This document shows positions 1-9,513 of a stretch of 64,000 nt of DNA, one piece after another; the stretch's first letter is position 1; each line of letters begins with the position of its first letter. The stretch comes from Afipia sp. GTDB taxonomy: Bacteria; Pseudomonadota; Alphaproteobacteria; Rhizobiales; Xanthobacteraceae. Location: contig JAFVHU010000152.1 in the NCBI GenBank assembly GCA_017474385.1, positions 62,001 through 126,000 of the forward strand, written 5' to 3'. The translations under genes and the position numbers were made by a program. The notes under the pieces are model-generated. The model did no database searches. It was not told the origin of the DNA and saw nothing but the letters and a program-made list of their open reading frames with translations.

Positions 1-235
1 GTCGAAATAATGCAGCGCGAGCACGAAAGTTCTTTCTTCCGCGCGCGGATCAATTGCCAGATCATGGCCATCGGCGTGCGCGATATTGTCGAACCGCCGA
101 TGCCGACTGACGCGCCGTCGCTAACGAAGGACGCCGCTTCCTCGAGCGTCACCACTTTCTCGCGAAGACTGCGGTCGCGACGCGAGAGATTCTCCCGCAA
201 CTTCTGATATGGCTGGACTGTATCGTGACCTACGC

Positions 236-239
<4 letters not shown>
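1..239 (-). CDS. CoA-transferase family I, subunit A (N-terminal part, runs off the window)
   Basis: The ATG at 239-237 opens a frame that stays open to the window edge, giving about 79 N-terminal residues. The segment GASVGIGGSTISRTPMAMIW near residues 43-62 resembles the start of the alpha subunit of family I CoA-transferases (glutaconate or 3-oxoacid CoA-transferase type), which move CoA between acyl-CoA and a free acid. The start overlaps the stop of the upstream PLP-enzyme gene by 4 bp (ATGA), so the two are probably translationally coupled and work in one pathway. The catalytic glutamate normally sits in the beta subunit, which would lie outside the window. The family call rests on a short N-terminus and is moderate; the substrate cannot be read. 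Confidence 0.7.
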
Positions 240-1753
<1,514 letters not shown>

Positions 1754-1789
1754 CGTCAAATTTCTCTCAGCTTCACGCCAATTTGAAAG

Positions 1790-1818
1790 ATACTAACGTT
1801 AGTAAAATAGGATGTCCA
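1790..1818 (-). promoter_or_regulatory. Promoter with palindromic operator 1 (upstream of the PLP enzyme gene)
   Basis: The perfect 14-bp palindrome TACTAACGTTAGTA lies at 1791-1804. Read on the minus strand, TGGACA (1818-1813) and TAGTAT (1795-1790) are separated by 17 bp and could be the -35 and -10 boxes, so a bound regulator would occlude RNA polymerase. The palindrome edge is 38 bp upstream of the ATG at 1753. The same 5-4-5 layout occurs at 8262, 12756 and 13844. The divergent GntR regulator gene at 12845-13657 is the obvious candidate binder (inference). Confidence 0.7.
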
Positions 1819-1839
1819 GACTGACGCGGTCCATCCTAT
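1807..1839. repeat. Inverted repeat ATAGGATG-N17-CATCCTAT at the end of fbiC
   Basis: ATAGGATG (1807-1814) and CATCCTAT (1832-1839) are perfect inverted arms overlapping the stop codon of fbiC (1836-1838) and the putative -35 of the next unit. The 7-mer TAGGATG/CATCCTA also forms the arms of operator 3 at 12753-12772, there in the opposite arrangement. It could be a weak terminator for the F420 operon, but it has a 17-nt loop and no U-tract. It could instead be an accessory regulator site. Confidence 0.4.
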
Positions 1840-4262
1840 GAAATACTTGCGGCATGCACGTTTTTGTCACTATTGCCCGCTATTGGCGCGGCGGCCGCGT
1901 CAAACGAACGCAACCGGACGTCCTCTTCCGCATTGCGATAAAGCGTCGTCCGCTGCCTCGGAATGCGCCCGGCCGAGAGGATGATCGCCTCCATGTCTTG
2001 CGGTGTCATTTCCTGACCATGGGACGCACCTGCCGAGCGCGAAATGCTCTCATCCATCAAAGTGCCGCCGAGATCGTTGACGCCGGCCGCCAGACATTGG
2101 CGAATGCCTTCGGCACCGAGCTTCACCCAGGATGCCTGGATGTTAGGGATGTGCGGATTGAGTACCAGCCGCGCGACCGCATGCATCAGGATCGCTTCGC
2201 GGAACGTGGGGCCCGGCCTCGCGCGGCCCTTGAGATAGATCGGCGCCTCCATGTGAACGAACGGAAGCGGCACAAACTCCGTGAACCCGCCGGTGTCGAT
2301 TTGCAGATCGCGAATGCGCAGCAAATGGCGCGCCCAATGCCGATAACCTTCGATGTGGCCGAACATGATGGTGGCAGTCGAACGGAAGCCCACCGTATGC
2401 GCAGCGCGCATCACATCGAGCCACTGCTGGGTGTTGATCTTGTCGGCGCACAGCACCGCGCGCACTTCGTCGTCGAGAATTTCGGCCGCAGTGCCCGGCA
2501 GTGTGCCAAGGCCCGCCGCTTTCAGTTCGCGGAGAAAATCGATGACCGGAATTCCCAGAGTCCGGGCGCCCTGATGGATCTCCAACGGCGAGAACGCATG
2601 CATGTGCATCTGCGGCACAGCTTCTTTCACCGTCCGGCAGATATCGAGATACTTCTGCCCGGTATAAGACGGATGAATGCCGCCCTGCATGCAGACTTCG
2701 GACGCGCCGCGTTCCCAGGCTTCGATCACGCGGCCTGCGACTTCGCTCATCTCGAGATCGTAAGGCCGGCCGCGCAGATTCTCGCTCATCTTGCCCTTGG
2801 AGAAGGCGCAGAACTGACACTTGAACGAGCAGATATTGGTGTAGTTGATGTTGCGGGTGACGACGTAGCTCACCGTATCGCCGTTTTTCTCGCGGCGCAG
2901 TTCGTCGGCTGCGCGGCAGATCGCTGCAAAGTCATCACCGCGAGCCCTGAATAGATCGACAATCTCCACTTCGCCCAGCGCGTCGCCTCGCTGCGCTTTC
3001 GCCAGAACCTGGCCAAGGCTCGCGGACGGCGTGACCGATGGCGCTCTTTGGATCCACCCGAGTTCACGTGATGGCAATTGTCCGACATGACCGGGACACC
3101 AGTCATCCACGCGAGGAGCTCCATCGCCATCAATGTGATTGAGCACCGACGTCCGCAAACCCGCATCAACCCACCGGCTCGTATCGCGCGCGAACGACGG
3201 ATAGATCGCAAGGCGCTCGACGAGATCCTTGCCCGCCGCCTTGGTTGCCGCTTCCAGAAGCCGCAGATGCGGCCACGGAGCTTCAGGATTGACGTGATCC
3301 GGCGTGACCGGCGACACGCCACCCCAGTCATTAATACCCGCAGCCACAAGTCTGCCCAATGCACCGGGGCTCAAGTTGGGCGGCGCCTGGATGTTCATCT
3401 CGGGATCGAAAATCAAACGCGCGATCGCAATCGTCCAGAGGTGGTCCTCGACATCCGGTGACGCAGCATTCGCCATGCGCGTGCCAGCCTTCGGACGGAA
3501 GTTCTGGACAATGATTTCCTGAATGTGCCCGTACTGGTCGTTGAGTTCACGCAGTGCCAGCAACGAGTCGACACGTTCCTGTCGCGTCTCGCCGATACCG
3601 ATGAGAATGCCGGACGTGAATGGCACGCTCCGTTCACCGGCCAATCGCATCGTTTCGAGGCGGGCGGCAGGAATTTTGTCCGGCGAGCCATGATGGGCAC
3701 CGCCTTTCTCGGCTAGACGATCCGATATGCTCTCCAGCATAATGCCCTGAGATACCGAAACCTTCCGCAGGGCGTCGATGTCTTCTCCGCTCATCAGACC
3801 GGGATTGATGTGCGGCAGCAGACCAGTTTCACGAAACACCGCAGTCGCAGCTTCTGCGAGATACGACAGCGTGGTGGGATGTCCCAGCCTCTCGAGTTCT
3901 TCGCGAGCGACGCGATAACGCAACTCGGGCTTGTCCCCCAGCGTGAATAGCGCCTCCCTGCACCCCGCCTTCTTGCCCGCTTGCGCAATGGCCACCATCT
4001 GCTCGATCGAAAGATAAGGCTTTTCACCATTACGTGGCGCATGCGCGAACGTGCAGTAATGGCAAACATCGCGGCAAAGCTGCGTCAGTGGAATGAAGAC
4101 CTTGCGCGAATACGACACCTGCTGCCCATGCGCAGCATCGCGCCGTGCGGCAGCGGCGGCAAGAAGCTGATCCAGACCGCCCGTGTGAACGAGCTCGAAG
4201 GCCTCTTCGCGGCTCAACCGGCAGTCCAGCGGAACTTCCTGCAACAAAGAAACGACCGTCAT
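1836..4262 (-). CDS. fbiC: 7,8-didemethyl-8-hydroxy-5-deazariboflavin (FO) synthase, CofG-CofH fusion
   Basis: FO synthase builds the deazaflavin chromophore of F420 from 5-amino-6-(D-ribitylamino)uracil and L-tyrosine using two radical SAM domains. Both are present in one 808-residue chain. The N-terminal CofG half has CRDVCHYC with Cys 63, 67 and 70; the C-terminal CofH half has CSFKCQFC with Cys 478, 482 and 485. Both fit CxxxCxxC for a 4Fe-4S cluster. The fused form is typical of actinobacterial FbiC, whereas archaea mostly have separate subunits. The ATG at 4262 overlaps the cofC stop (TGATG) and has GAGG 8 nt upstream; an in-frame TTG at 4280 is less likely. It is the last gene of the pxpA-npdG-cofE-cofD-cofC-fbiC operon. 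Confidence 0.96.
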   Translation of the reverse strand: MTVVSLLQEVPLDCRLSREEAFELVHTGGLDQLLAAAAARRDAAHGQQVSYSRKVFIPLTQLCRDVCHYCTFAHAPRNGEKPYLSIEQMVAIAQAGKKAGCREALFTLGDKPELRYRVAREELERLGHPTTLSYLAEAATAVFRETGLLPHINPGLMSGEDIDALRKVSVSQGIMLESISDRLAEKGGAHHGSPDKIPAARLETMRLAGERSVPFTSGILIGIGETRQERVDSLLALRELNDQYGHIQEIIVQNFRPKAGTRMANAASPDVEDHLWTIAIARLIFDPEMNIQAPPNLSPGALGRLVAAGINDWGGVSPVTPDHVNPEAPWPHLRLLEAATKAAGKDLVERLAIYPSFARDTSRWVDAGLRTSVLNHIDGDGAPRVDDWCPGHVGQLPSRELGWIQRAPSVTPSASLGQVLAKAQRGDALGEVEIVDLFRARGDDFAAICRAADELRREKNGDTVSYVVTRNINYTNICSFKCQFCAFSKGKMSENLRGRPYDLEMSEVAGRVIEAWERGASEVCMQGGIHPSYTGQKYLDICRTVKEAVPQMHMHAFSPLEIHQGARTLGIPVIDFLRELKAAGLGTLPGTAAEILDDEVRAVLCADKINTQQWLDVMRAAHTVGFRSTATIMFGHIEGYRHWARHLLRIRDLQIDTGGFTEFVPLPFVHMEAPIYLKGRARPGPTFREAILMHAVARLVLNPHIPNIQASWVKLGAEGIRQCLAAGVNDLGGTLMDESISRSAGASHGQEMTPQDMEAIILSAGRIPRQRTTLYRNAEEDVRLRSFDAAAAPIAGNSDKNVHAASIS

Positions 4263-4960
4263 CACATATGCCTCACGCAAAGCGGCAGCGCACCAACGCC
4301 CAGGCGGCTTGAAACATTCAGTTCTGCGAGCAGTGCCGCTGTCAGCGAATACTTTCTGGTCGCGATCGGCGCGACCAGGTCTTGCGGGCGATCGATATCC
4401 CGCCCGATGCCGTCCGAGCTGATGACGCCGCAGGCAAAGCCCTTCGCCCGGGACTGCATCTGATGGCGCAAATAACTGTCCTCGCCAAATTTCGGTACGA
4501 TCATATCCGGCGCGCGCATAGCGAGAGCATTGGTACCGCCATCGGACAAGGCCGGCGCCAGCACCACCGGATGCTGTTGAAGTTCATCGATGATCGCCCG
4601 CAGATCGCCTGCGGTCGCAAACGGCACATCGGCTGGAACAATCAGCGCACCCGCCGTTGCGTCGAGGGCTTCCAGTCCTTGCTGAACCGCCGCGTTAACA
4701 CCGGCTTCGATGCCATCGTGGACGACCCGCGCATCGAACAACGATGCAAGATTTGCCACCATCGGATCGCTGGTGACGACCACAATGCCGGCAAGTTCGG
4801 AAGCGCACAGGGTCGTCAGCACCTCGTGCAACATGGTGCGCGCGAGTTTGACTCGCTCGTTCCGCGACAAAACCGGCGCAAGCCGCTGTTTGGCGTGGCT
4901 CAGACGCTTGACAGGAACAATGGCCCAGATGTTTGAAGGGTTGTCAGCGAACGTTTCCAT
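4262..4960 (-). CDS. cofC: 2-phospho-L-lactate (or PEP/3-PG) guanylyltransferase
   Basis: CofC/FbiD joins GTP to a three-carbon phosphate (2-phospho-L-lactate, phosphoenolpyruvate or 3-phosphoglycerate depending on lineage), giving the activated tail used by CofD. The 232-residue protein opens with IWAIVPVKRLSHAKQRLAP, the family's N-terminal nucleotide-binding signature. It continues with VVTSDP and LIVPADVPFA, typical of nucleotidyltransferases. ATG 4960 overlaps the cofD stop by one base (TGATG) and follows GAAGGAAAG; GTG 4963 is an alternative. The residues choosing the three-carbon substrate cannot be judged safely by eye. Confidence 0.94.
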   Translation of the reverse strand: METFADNPSNIWAIVPVKRLSHAKQRLAPVLSRNERVKLARTMLHEVLTTLCASELAGIVVVTSDPMVANLASLFDARVVHDGIEAGVNAAVQQGLEALDATAGALIVPADVPFATAGDLRAIIDELQQHPVVLAPALSDGGTNALAMRAPDMIVPKFGEDSYLRHQMQSRAKGFACGVISSDGIGRDIDRPQDLVAPIATRKYSLTAALLAELNVSSRLGVGALPLCVRHM

Positions 4961-5943
4961 CACGTCACTTTCCTTCTCTCAGCGCTCGCCAGCCGCGCGG
5001 CAAAATCCAGGCAATCGGCCGCCAGCCGGTCACGGTCCTCTAAGCTTCGCATCCAGGTGGATGTCACATGCACGGGCATATCGATCTTGTCGGCATCGCC
5101 ACGATCGGTCTCGTCAATGATCAACCCGTCGATGAAGCGATAGTGCCGGGCGATCGCGACGGAATCCGCCGGCACACCGAGTTCCGCCATGATCTTTGCC
5201 GTCGGCCCCTTCACCGCCTGTCCACCGATCAAAGGAGAGATTGCGACAATGGGCGCGGTTACGCGATCGAGGGCCTTGCGGATATCCGAAACGGCCAGTA
5301 TGGGATCGACGCTGAGATACGGATTCGACGGACAAACAATGACGGCGGCAAGGTTTGGGTTTTTGAGGGCAACCATAACCTGATCAGAAGCCGCAGCCCG
5401 TTCCGCATTCTTGAATTCAAGCCGCTTTACCACCGGCGCACATTGCAGCCCGATGAAATAGCGCTGGAACGGCAACGGACCATCCGCGGTAATCACCATG
5501 GTCTCGACGCGATCATCCGACATGGGAAGGATGCGCGACGCTATCCCGAGCCGGCGCGCCATCGCGGTTGTGAAATCCGTGAGTGATGTTCCGCCGCGCA
5601 GTGCACGCGTGCGCTCGACATGCATGGCGAGATCACGATCGCCGAGCCGGAACCATGTTTCGCCGCCCAAGCCGCCGAGCGACTCCATAAAATTCCAGGT
5701 CTCATCCGCCCTGCCCCAGCCGCGCTCGACATCGCTGAGACCGCCGAGTGTATACAGAACAGTATCGATGTCCGGCGAGACATGGAGGCCGAGATGCTCG
5801 AAATCGTCGCCGGTGTTGACGATCACTGCCAGATCGGCGCCGACAAGACGCTCCAGTCCCAGCGCCAGCTTGGCGCCGCCTACGCCGCCGCATAGCGCGA
5901 CGACCGGCCGTCCACGAAGCGATGATGTTGATTGGGCACTCAT
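4960..5943 (-). CDS. cofD: 2-phospho-L-lactate transferase (F420-0 or dehydro-F420-0 forming)
   Basis: CofD/FbiA transfers the activated phospho-acid from the GDP-linked intermediate onto the FO hydroxyl. The 327-residue product has the family's glycine-rich start VALCGGVGGAKLALGLERL (about 15-33). It also has VNTGDDFEHLGLHVSPDID (about 42-60), the conserved FO/Mg-binding segment. Length fits the family. It overlaps cofE by 4 bp (ATGA at 5943-5940) and cofC by one base, so the F420 genes are tightly coupled in translation. Confidence 0.96.
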   Translation of the reverse strand: MSAQSTSSLRGRPVVALCGGVGGAKLALGLERLVGADLAVIVNTGDDFEHLGLHVSPDIDTVLYTLGGLSDVERGWGRADETWNFMESLGGLGGETWFRLGDRDLAMHVERTRALRGGTSLTDFTTAMARRLGIASRILPMSDDRVETMVITADGPLPFQRYFIGLQCAPVVKRLEFKNAERAAASDQVMVALKNPNLAAVIVCPSNPYLSVDPILAVSDIRKALDRVTAPIVAISPLIGGQAVKGPTAKIMAELGVPADSVAIARHYRFIDGLIIDETDRGDADKIDMPVHVTSTWMRSLEDRDRLAADCLDFAARLASAERRKVT

Positions 5944-6707
5944 CGGAACATATCCCGTTCGCGGGGACGCACCAGCGCCGATGCAGGACGCGATGCTGCG
6001 TCGAATGTCAGACCGCGAACCACTACCACCGGCAGACCATCGGCTGCCTGCCCCATCAGCAGCGACGCACCGGCGGCAATCTCATCGGCCACCGCGATCT
6101 CGGTCATTTGCATCTTCCGGCCAAACATGTCCGGCTCACCGATCATATCAAGCAACGACGGCAGACCCGCAGCGCCGAGCGCAACCCCCACGACGCCGTT
6201 GCGCCAGGGGCGTCCAAAACTGTCATTAATGATGACGCCAACCTTGGCGCCAAATGCTGCGTCAAACCTGGCCTTCAACTGCACCGCTGCGCCATCCGGG
6301 TCACGCGGCAACAACAGCACGCGCTCTTCACCGTTAACATGCTCGATGTTCGATTGATCGATCCCTGCATTGGCCATCACAAATCCAAGCCGATGCGCAA
6401 CGATCATGATGTTGGGGCGATGTCGCACAACCTCGTCGGATTCCGACAGGACAACCTCGATGTAACGGGCGTCCTTGCCGACCTGATCGGCAAGCAGTCG
6501 CGCCTTGTCCGAAGGAACCACGTCCTTCAATGCGACGTAGCGGTTCTCTGCCTTTGAGACAATCTTCTGGGCAACAACAACGATGTCACCGGACAGCAGC
6601 GGGAGTTTCGCCTTATTCAGAGACTCAACAATGAGCGCAGCAAGATCATCGCCCGGAGCAATCAGCGGGATACCGGGTACAGCATGATATGTGACGCTCT
6701 TCGCCAT
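5940..6707 (-). CDS. cofE: Coenzyme F420-0:L-glutamate ligase
   Basis: CofE adds gamma-linked L-glutamates to F420-0 using GTP. The 255-residue protein matches stand-alone CofE: VPGIPLIAPGDDLAALI near the start, LLSGDIVVVAQKIVSKAE (about 37-54, substrate/metal segment) and VIINDSFGRPWRNG (about 157-170). It lacks the C-terminal FMN nitroreductase domain that makes actinobacterial FbiB bifunctional and reduces dehydro-F420. The cell must therefore use a saturated precursor, an oxidised precursor that needs no reductase, or a reductase coded elsewhere. ATG 6707 lies 9 bp after the npdG stop. Confidence 0.96.
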   Translation of the reverse strand: MAKSVTYHAVPGIPLIAPGDDLAALIVESLNKAKLPLLSGDIVVVAQKIVSKAENRYVALKDVVPSDKARLLADQVGKDARYIEVVLSESDEVVRHRPNIMIVAHRLGFVMANAGIDQSNIEHVNGEERVLLLPRDPDGAAVQLKARFDAAFGAKVGVIINDSFGRPWRNGVVGVALGAAGLPSLLDMIGEPDMFGRKMQMTEIAVADEIAAGASLLMGQAADGLPVVVVRGLTFDAASRPASALVRPRERDMFR

Positions 6708-6716
6708 CGCGCACGA

Positions 6717-7376
6717 TCATTGTGGAACGGGAGGGGAAAGCCCCGTGATGCGGATACCCGCGCCGGGAACCTTGTAGCGGCGATTGATTCCGATCAGAAC
6801 CGACGTCAGCGCCTCTGCGGCAGCCGAATTGGCCAGCACGCCACCGTCAATGCCAGCACTGGCAACCTCGCTCGCCAGCCCGATCACGATGTCGCGCGAT
6901 TCCTTGTCATTGCCGAATACCAGCACGTCGCAATCCGCGCGACCGCCTGCATGCAGCTTGGTGGCGCCGACGTTGTGAAACGCGGAAACCACTTTAACAC
7001 CCTCGCCAAGCAGTGTCTGCGCGATCTGCGCCGCCGAGCCTTCGGGGGGAAGCTGCACGACCGACACCTTTGGCGGCACCAGCGGCACAGCGGCGTCAAT
7101 CACGATCTTGCCCTGCACCGCGTCTTTTACCTCGCGCAAGGTCGCTTCGTGGCTGCCGAACGGCACCGCCAGCACCACAACGTCGGCAGATTTCGCCGCA
7201 CCGACATTGTCGTCACCGCGCGCGCCGCCACCTAGTTCCTTTGCAAAGGCCTGGGCTTTCTCGGCCGAGCGCGAGCCAATGACCACGGCATAACCCGCGG
7301 CAAGCCATCGTTTTGCGAGGCCGGAACCGAGGTCACCGGTACCTCCGAGAATAGCAATGCTTGGCTTAGCGCTCAT
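6717..7376 (-). CDS. npdG: NADPH-dependent F420 reductase (F420H2:NADP oxidoreductase)
   Basis: This enzyme exchanges hydride between NADPH and F420 and so supplies F420H2. The 219-residue Rossmann protein starts AILGGTGDLGSGLAKRW (dinucleotide-binding loop GGTGDLG). The following GSRS suggests recognition of the NADP 2'-phosphate. FHNVGATKLHAG and the C-terminal NRRYKVPGAGIRITGL are typical of the Fno family. It sits between pxpA and cofE in the same operon, so cofactor synthesis and its reduction are co-produced. In nitrophenol degraders NpdG feeds an F420-dependent hydride transferase (NpdI), but no such acceptor gene is present in this window. Confidence 0.93.
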   Translation of the reverse strand: MSAKPSIAILGGTGDLGSGLAKRWLAAGYAVVIGSRSAEKAQAFAKELGGGARGDDNVGAAKSADVVVLAVPFGSHEATLREVKDAVQGKIVIDAAVPLVPPKVSVVQLPPEGSAAQIAQTLLGEGVKVVSAFHNVGATKLHAGGRADCDVLVFGNDKESRDIVIGLASEVASAGIDGGVLANSAAAEALTSVLIGINRRYKVPGAGIRITGLSPPVPQ

Positions 7377-7417
7377 GTAACCGGCCTTTCTTCAGATGCG
7401 ACGTCAGCAGCGAATGT

Positions 7418-8194
7418 TCAGTCAAGCGCCATTTCCGTCAGCGGCACGAGCTTGACACCGGCCTTCTCGAGACCTTCGCGCACCGACTTTGCGAGCGCGA
7501 CCGCGGTTGGCTCGTCGCCATGGACGCAGAGCGAATGAACCTTGCAGGGGATCTTCTTGCCGGTGCGCGAGGTAATGGTGTTGTTCACGACCATATCGAC
7601 GACCTGCTTGGTCGCAACCGCCGGATCCTTGATGACCGAACCCGGAATCTTGCGGGAGGTGAGATTGCCGTCTTCTTCGTACTGGCGGTCGCAGAAGCCT
7701 TCCAGCGCAACCTTGAGCCCGAGGCTGCGCCCGGCCTTCTCCATTTCGGAACCAGCCAATGCCAGATAGATAATGCTGGGATCGACGGTTTTGATCGCGC
7801 GGCCGATCGCCATCGCGTATTCGCTGTTTTCAGCAGCCATGTTGTTCAATGCGCCATGCGGCTTCAGGTGCGTGACCTTGACGTTGGAATAGGATGCCAT
7901 CGCCTGCAATGCGCCGATCTGGTAGGCGATCATGGCCTCGAGGTCGTCCGGCCGCATATCGATGCGGCGGCGGCCGAAGCCCCAGAGATCGTTGAAACCG
8001 GGATGAACACCGACCGTGACGCCTTCGCGCTTGGCGTCAGCAACGACCTTTCGCATTGTGAGTGGATCGCCGGCATGGAAGCCGCAGGCGATGTTGGCCG
8101 ATCCGATGACTTTCAGAATGCCGTTATCGTCGCCGATATTGTAGGCGCCGAACCCTTCCGCCATGTCTGCGTTGAGGTTGATCTTGATGGTCAT
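7418..8194 (-). CDS. pxpA: 5-oxoprolinase-type subunit A (LamB/YcsF family)
   Basis: PxpA is the metal-dependent subunit of the ATP-driven PxpABC 5-oxoprolinase, which opens the lactam of 5-oxoproline to glutamate. The 258-residue sequence has the family start INLNADMAEGFG, then IACGFHAGDP, VGVHPGFNDLWGFGRR and THLKPHGALNN, which supply the conserved Asp/His residues. pxpB and pxpC are 5.7 kb away on the other strand, whereas typical loci keep the three together. Here pxpA instead leads the F420 operon (41 bp before npdG) under operator 2. The shared operator suggests all three subunits are still co-regulated. The substrate may be another lactam made by the nearby hydroxylase rather than 5-oxoproline (inference). 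Confidence 0.93.
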   Translation of the reverse strand: MTIKINLNADMAEGFGAYNIGDDNGILKVIGSANIACGFHAGDPLTMRKVVADAKREGVTVGVHPGFNDLWGFGRRRIDMRPDDLEAMIAYQIGALQAMASYSNVKVTHLKPHGALNNMAAENSEYAMAIGRAIKTVDPSIIYLALAGSEMEKAGRSLGLKVALEGFCDRQYEEDGNLTSRKIPGSVIKDPAVATKQVVDMVVNNTITSRTGKKIPCKVHSLCVHGDEPTAVALAKSVREGLEKAGVKLVPLTEMALD

Positions 8195-8252
8195 TGCTCA
8201 CTCCGGAATTTTAGCACGAATGGCGGAAGCGTTGATTTTTAAGGTCTCGCTC

Positions 8253-8281
8253 AGCATAAGGTACTATTGTTAGTAAGACAA
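8253..8281 (-). promoter_or_regulatory. Promoter with palindromic operator 2 (pxpA-npdG-cof-fbiC operon)
   Basis: On the minus strand TTGTCT (8281-8276) and TATGCT (8258-8253) are separated by exactly 17 bp, a good sigma70-like layout. The spacer contains the imperfect palindrome TACTATTGTTAGTA (8262-8275, arms TACTA/TAGTA). The site lies 68 bp upstream of the pxpA ATG and should drive the six-gene pxpA-to-fbiC operon. It is the clearest of the four promoter/operator modules. Confidence 0.72.
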
Positions 8282-8304
8282 TATCTTTTATCGGTCCCGT
8301 CGCT

Positions 8305-9513
8305 TTAGCGGGATCCAAATAGCCGCCCGAACAGGCGCTTGAGCCTGCCTTTCAGGACGTCGAGAACCAGCGAAGCCGCATCAAGACCCGGCGCTTCTCC
8401 CTGTATTGCATCTGTATTGCCGGAGAGCTTCGCCTCGAGATTCCTGACAAACATGGCGATCAGGCGTCCGGCCACGTCCTGGACGAGCCCGGAACGGCTG
8501 AACTGAGCCAGCGCGCCGGTCAGCGTGAAACCGATGCTGACGTCCACCTGGGTCTCGTTGGGGTTATCACCCTGCTTCACTGCATAACCGACCAGGCCGC
8601 GCGTCGCCGAGTTGCTGCGCTTGTCCTTGCCCGAACCCATAATGGTTCCGGTTCGCGTCGCTTCATCGCGCGTGATGTCGGCAACGCCTTGGAATTCCGC
8701 CGAGATCGGGCCGACCTTGACCTTCATCTGGCCTTCGACATGGCCGTCCACTGGCTCCCCCGCCAGCGACGCGCCAGGGAGGCACGAGGCGACGCCGGCG
8801 ACGTTGCCGAAGAAGTCCCACACCACATCAACCGGATGCGCCACGACGAAGCTCTGGTTGAACGTCGTCTGCGGCTTCCAGTCCGGATCCATGCGCGGGG
8901 TTGGTGCGGCCGGCGCGCTGGCTTTCTTCGCTGTTCCCGGCGCCGAAACTGTGCGCGGCGCAGAACCTGCTGCCACCGGCACTGAATGCCCCGACCCCGA
9001 AGGGCCAAGCCGCGTCCGGTTTCCGTTTGGAATCGCTGCTATCCCCCGGCTGCGACGCGCTTCGACGACACGCTGCACCGCGCGAATGATGCCGACATAG
9101 CCCGTGCACCGGCAAAGGTTCCCGCTCATCGCGACACGGATGTCATGCTCGCTCGGCGTCTGCATCCGCAGCACCACATCGCGCGCGGATACGAGCATTC
9201 CCGGCGTGCAATAACCGCATTGCAGCGCGTGCTCCTGCGTGAACGCGGTGCGCAGTTCGGTCGCGATCTCGTCATTGTCGAGACCTTCGATCGTCGTCAC
9301 TTCGGCCTGCTGGCAGGCCACCGCAAAGGTAATGCACGAGCGCGTCGGCACACCATCGACCAGGATCGTGCAAGCGCCGCAGACGCCGTGCTCGCAGCCA
9401 AGGTGCGTGCCTGTGAGGTTCTGGGTCTCGCGAACGAAATCCGCGAGATGGGTGCGCGGCTGAACATTCGCGCTGACCTGTTTACCGTTAACTGTGAGGC
9501 TGACTGTATTCAT
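8305..9513 (-). CDS. Molybdo-hydroxylase [2Fe-2S] subunit fused to a CoxG-like SRPBCC domain
   Basis: Residues 1-160 are a complete xanthine-oxidase-family small subunit. Cys 40, 45, 48 and 60 bind the plant-type [2Fe-2S] cluster, and Cys 99, 102, 134 and 136 bind the second cluster near the molybdopterin. After a Gly/Ser/Ala/Pro-rich linker (about 160-205), residues about 215-370 form a CoxG-like domain. Its motifs include VVAHPVDVVWDFF, VASCLPGASL and EGQMKVKVGPISAEFQG. CoxG is normally a separate protein; in CO dehydrogenase it helps tether the enzyme to the membrane. A single 402-residue chain is unusual. The gene overlaps the FAD-subunit gene by 4 bp (ATGA), so translation is coupled. 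Confidence 0.92.
   Translation of the reverse strand: MNTVSLTVNGKQVSANVQPRTHLADFVRETQNLTGTHLGCEHGVCGACTILVDGVPTRSCITFAVACQQAEVTTIEGLDNDEIATELRTAFTQEHALQCGYCTPGMLVSARDVVLRMQTPSEHDIRVAMSGNLCRCTGYVGIIRAVQRVVEARRSRGIAAIPNGNRTRLGPSGSGHSVPVAAGSAPRTVSAPGTAKKASAPAAPTPRMDPDWKPQTTFNQSFVVAHPVDVVWDFFGNVAGVASCLPGASLAGEPVDGHVEGQMKVKVGPISAEFQGVADITRDEATRTGTIMGSGKDKRSNSATRGLVGYAVKQGDNPNETQVDVSIGFTLTGALAQFSRSGLVQDVAGRLIAMFVRNLEAKLSGNTDAIQGEAPGLDAASLVLDVLKGRLKRLFGRLFGSR

Noticed and set aside
1854..2954. Open frame of 366 codons on the plus strand, antisense to fbiC
   Set aside because: fbiC has both radical SAM motifs and conserved operon overlaps; the antisense frame has no recognisable domain and no ribosome-binding site of note.
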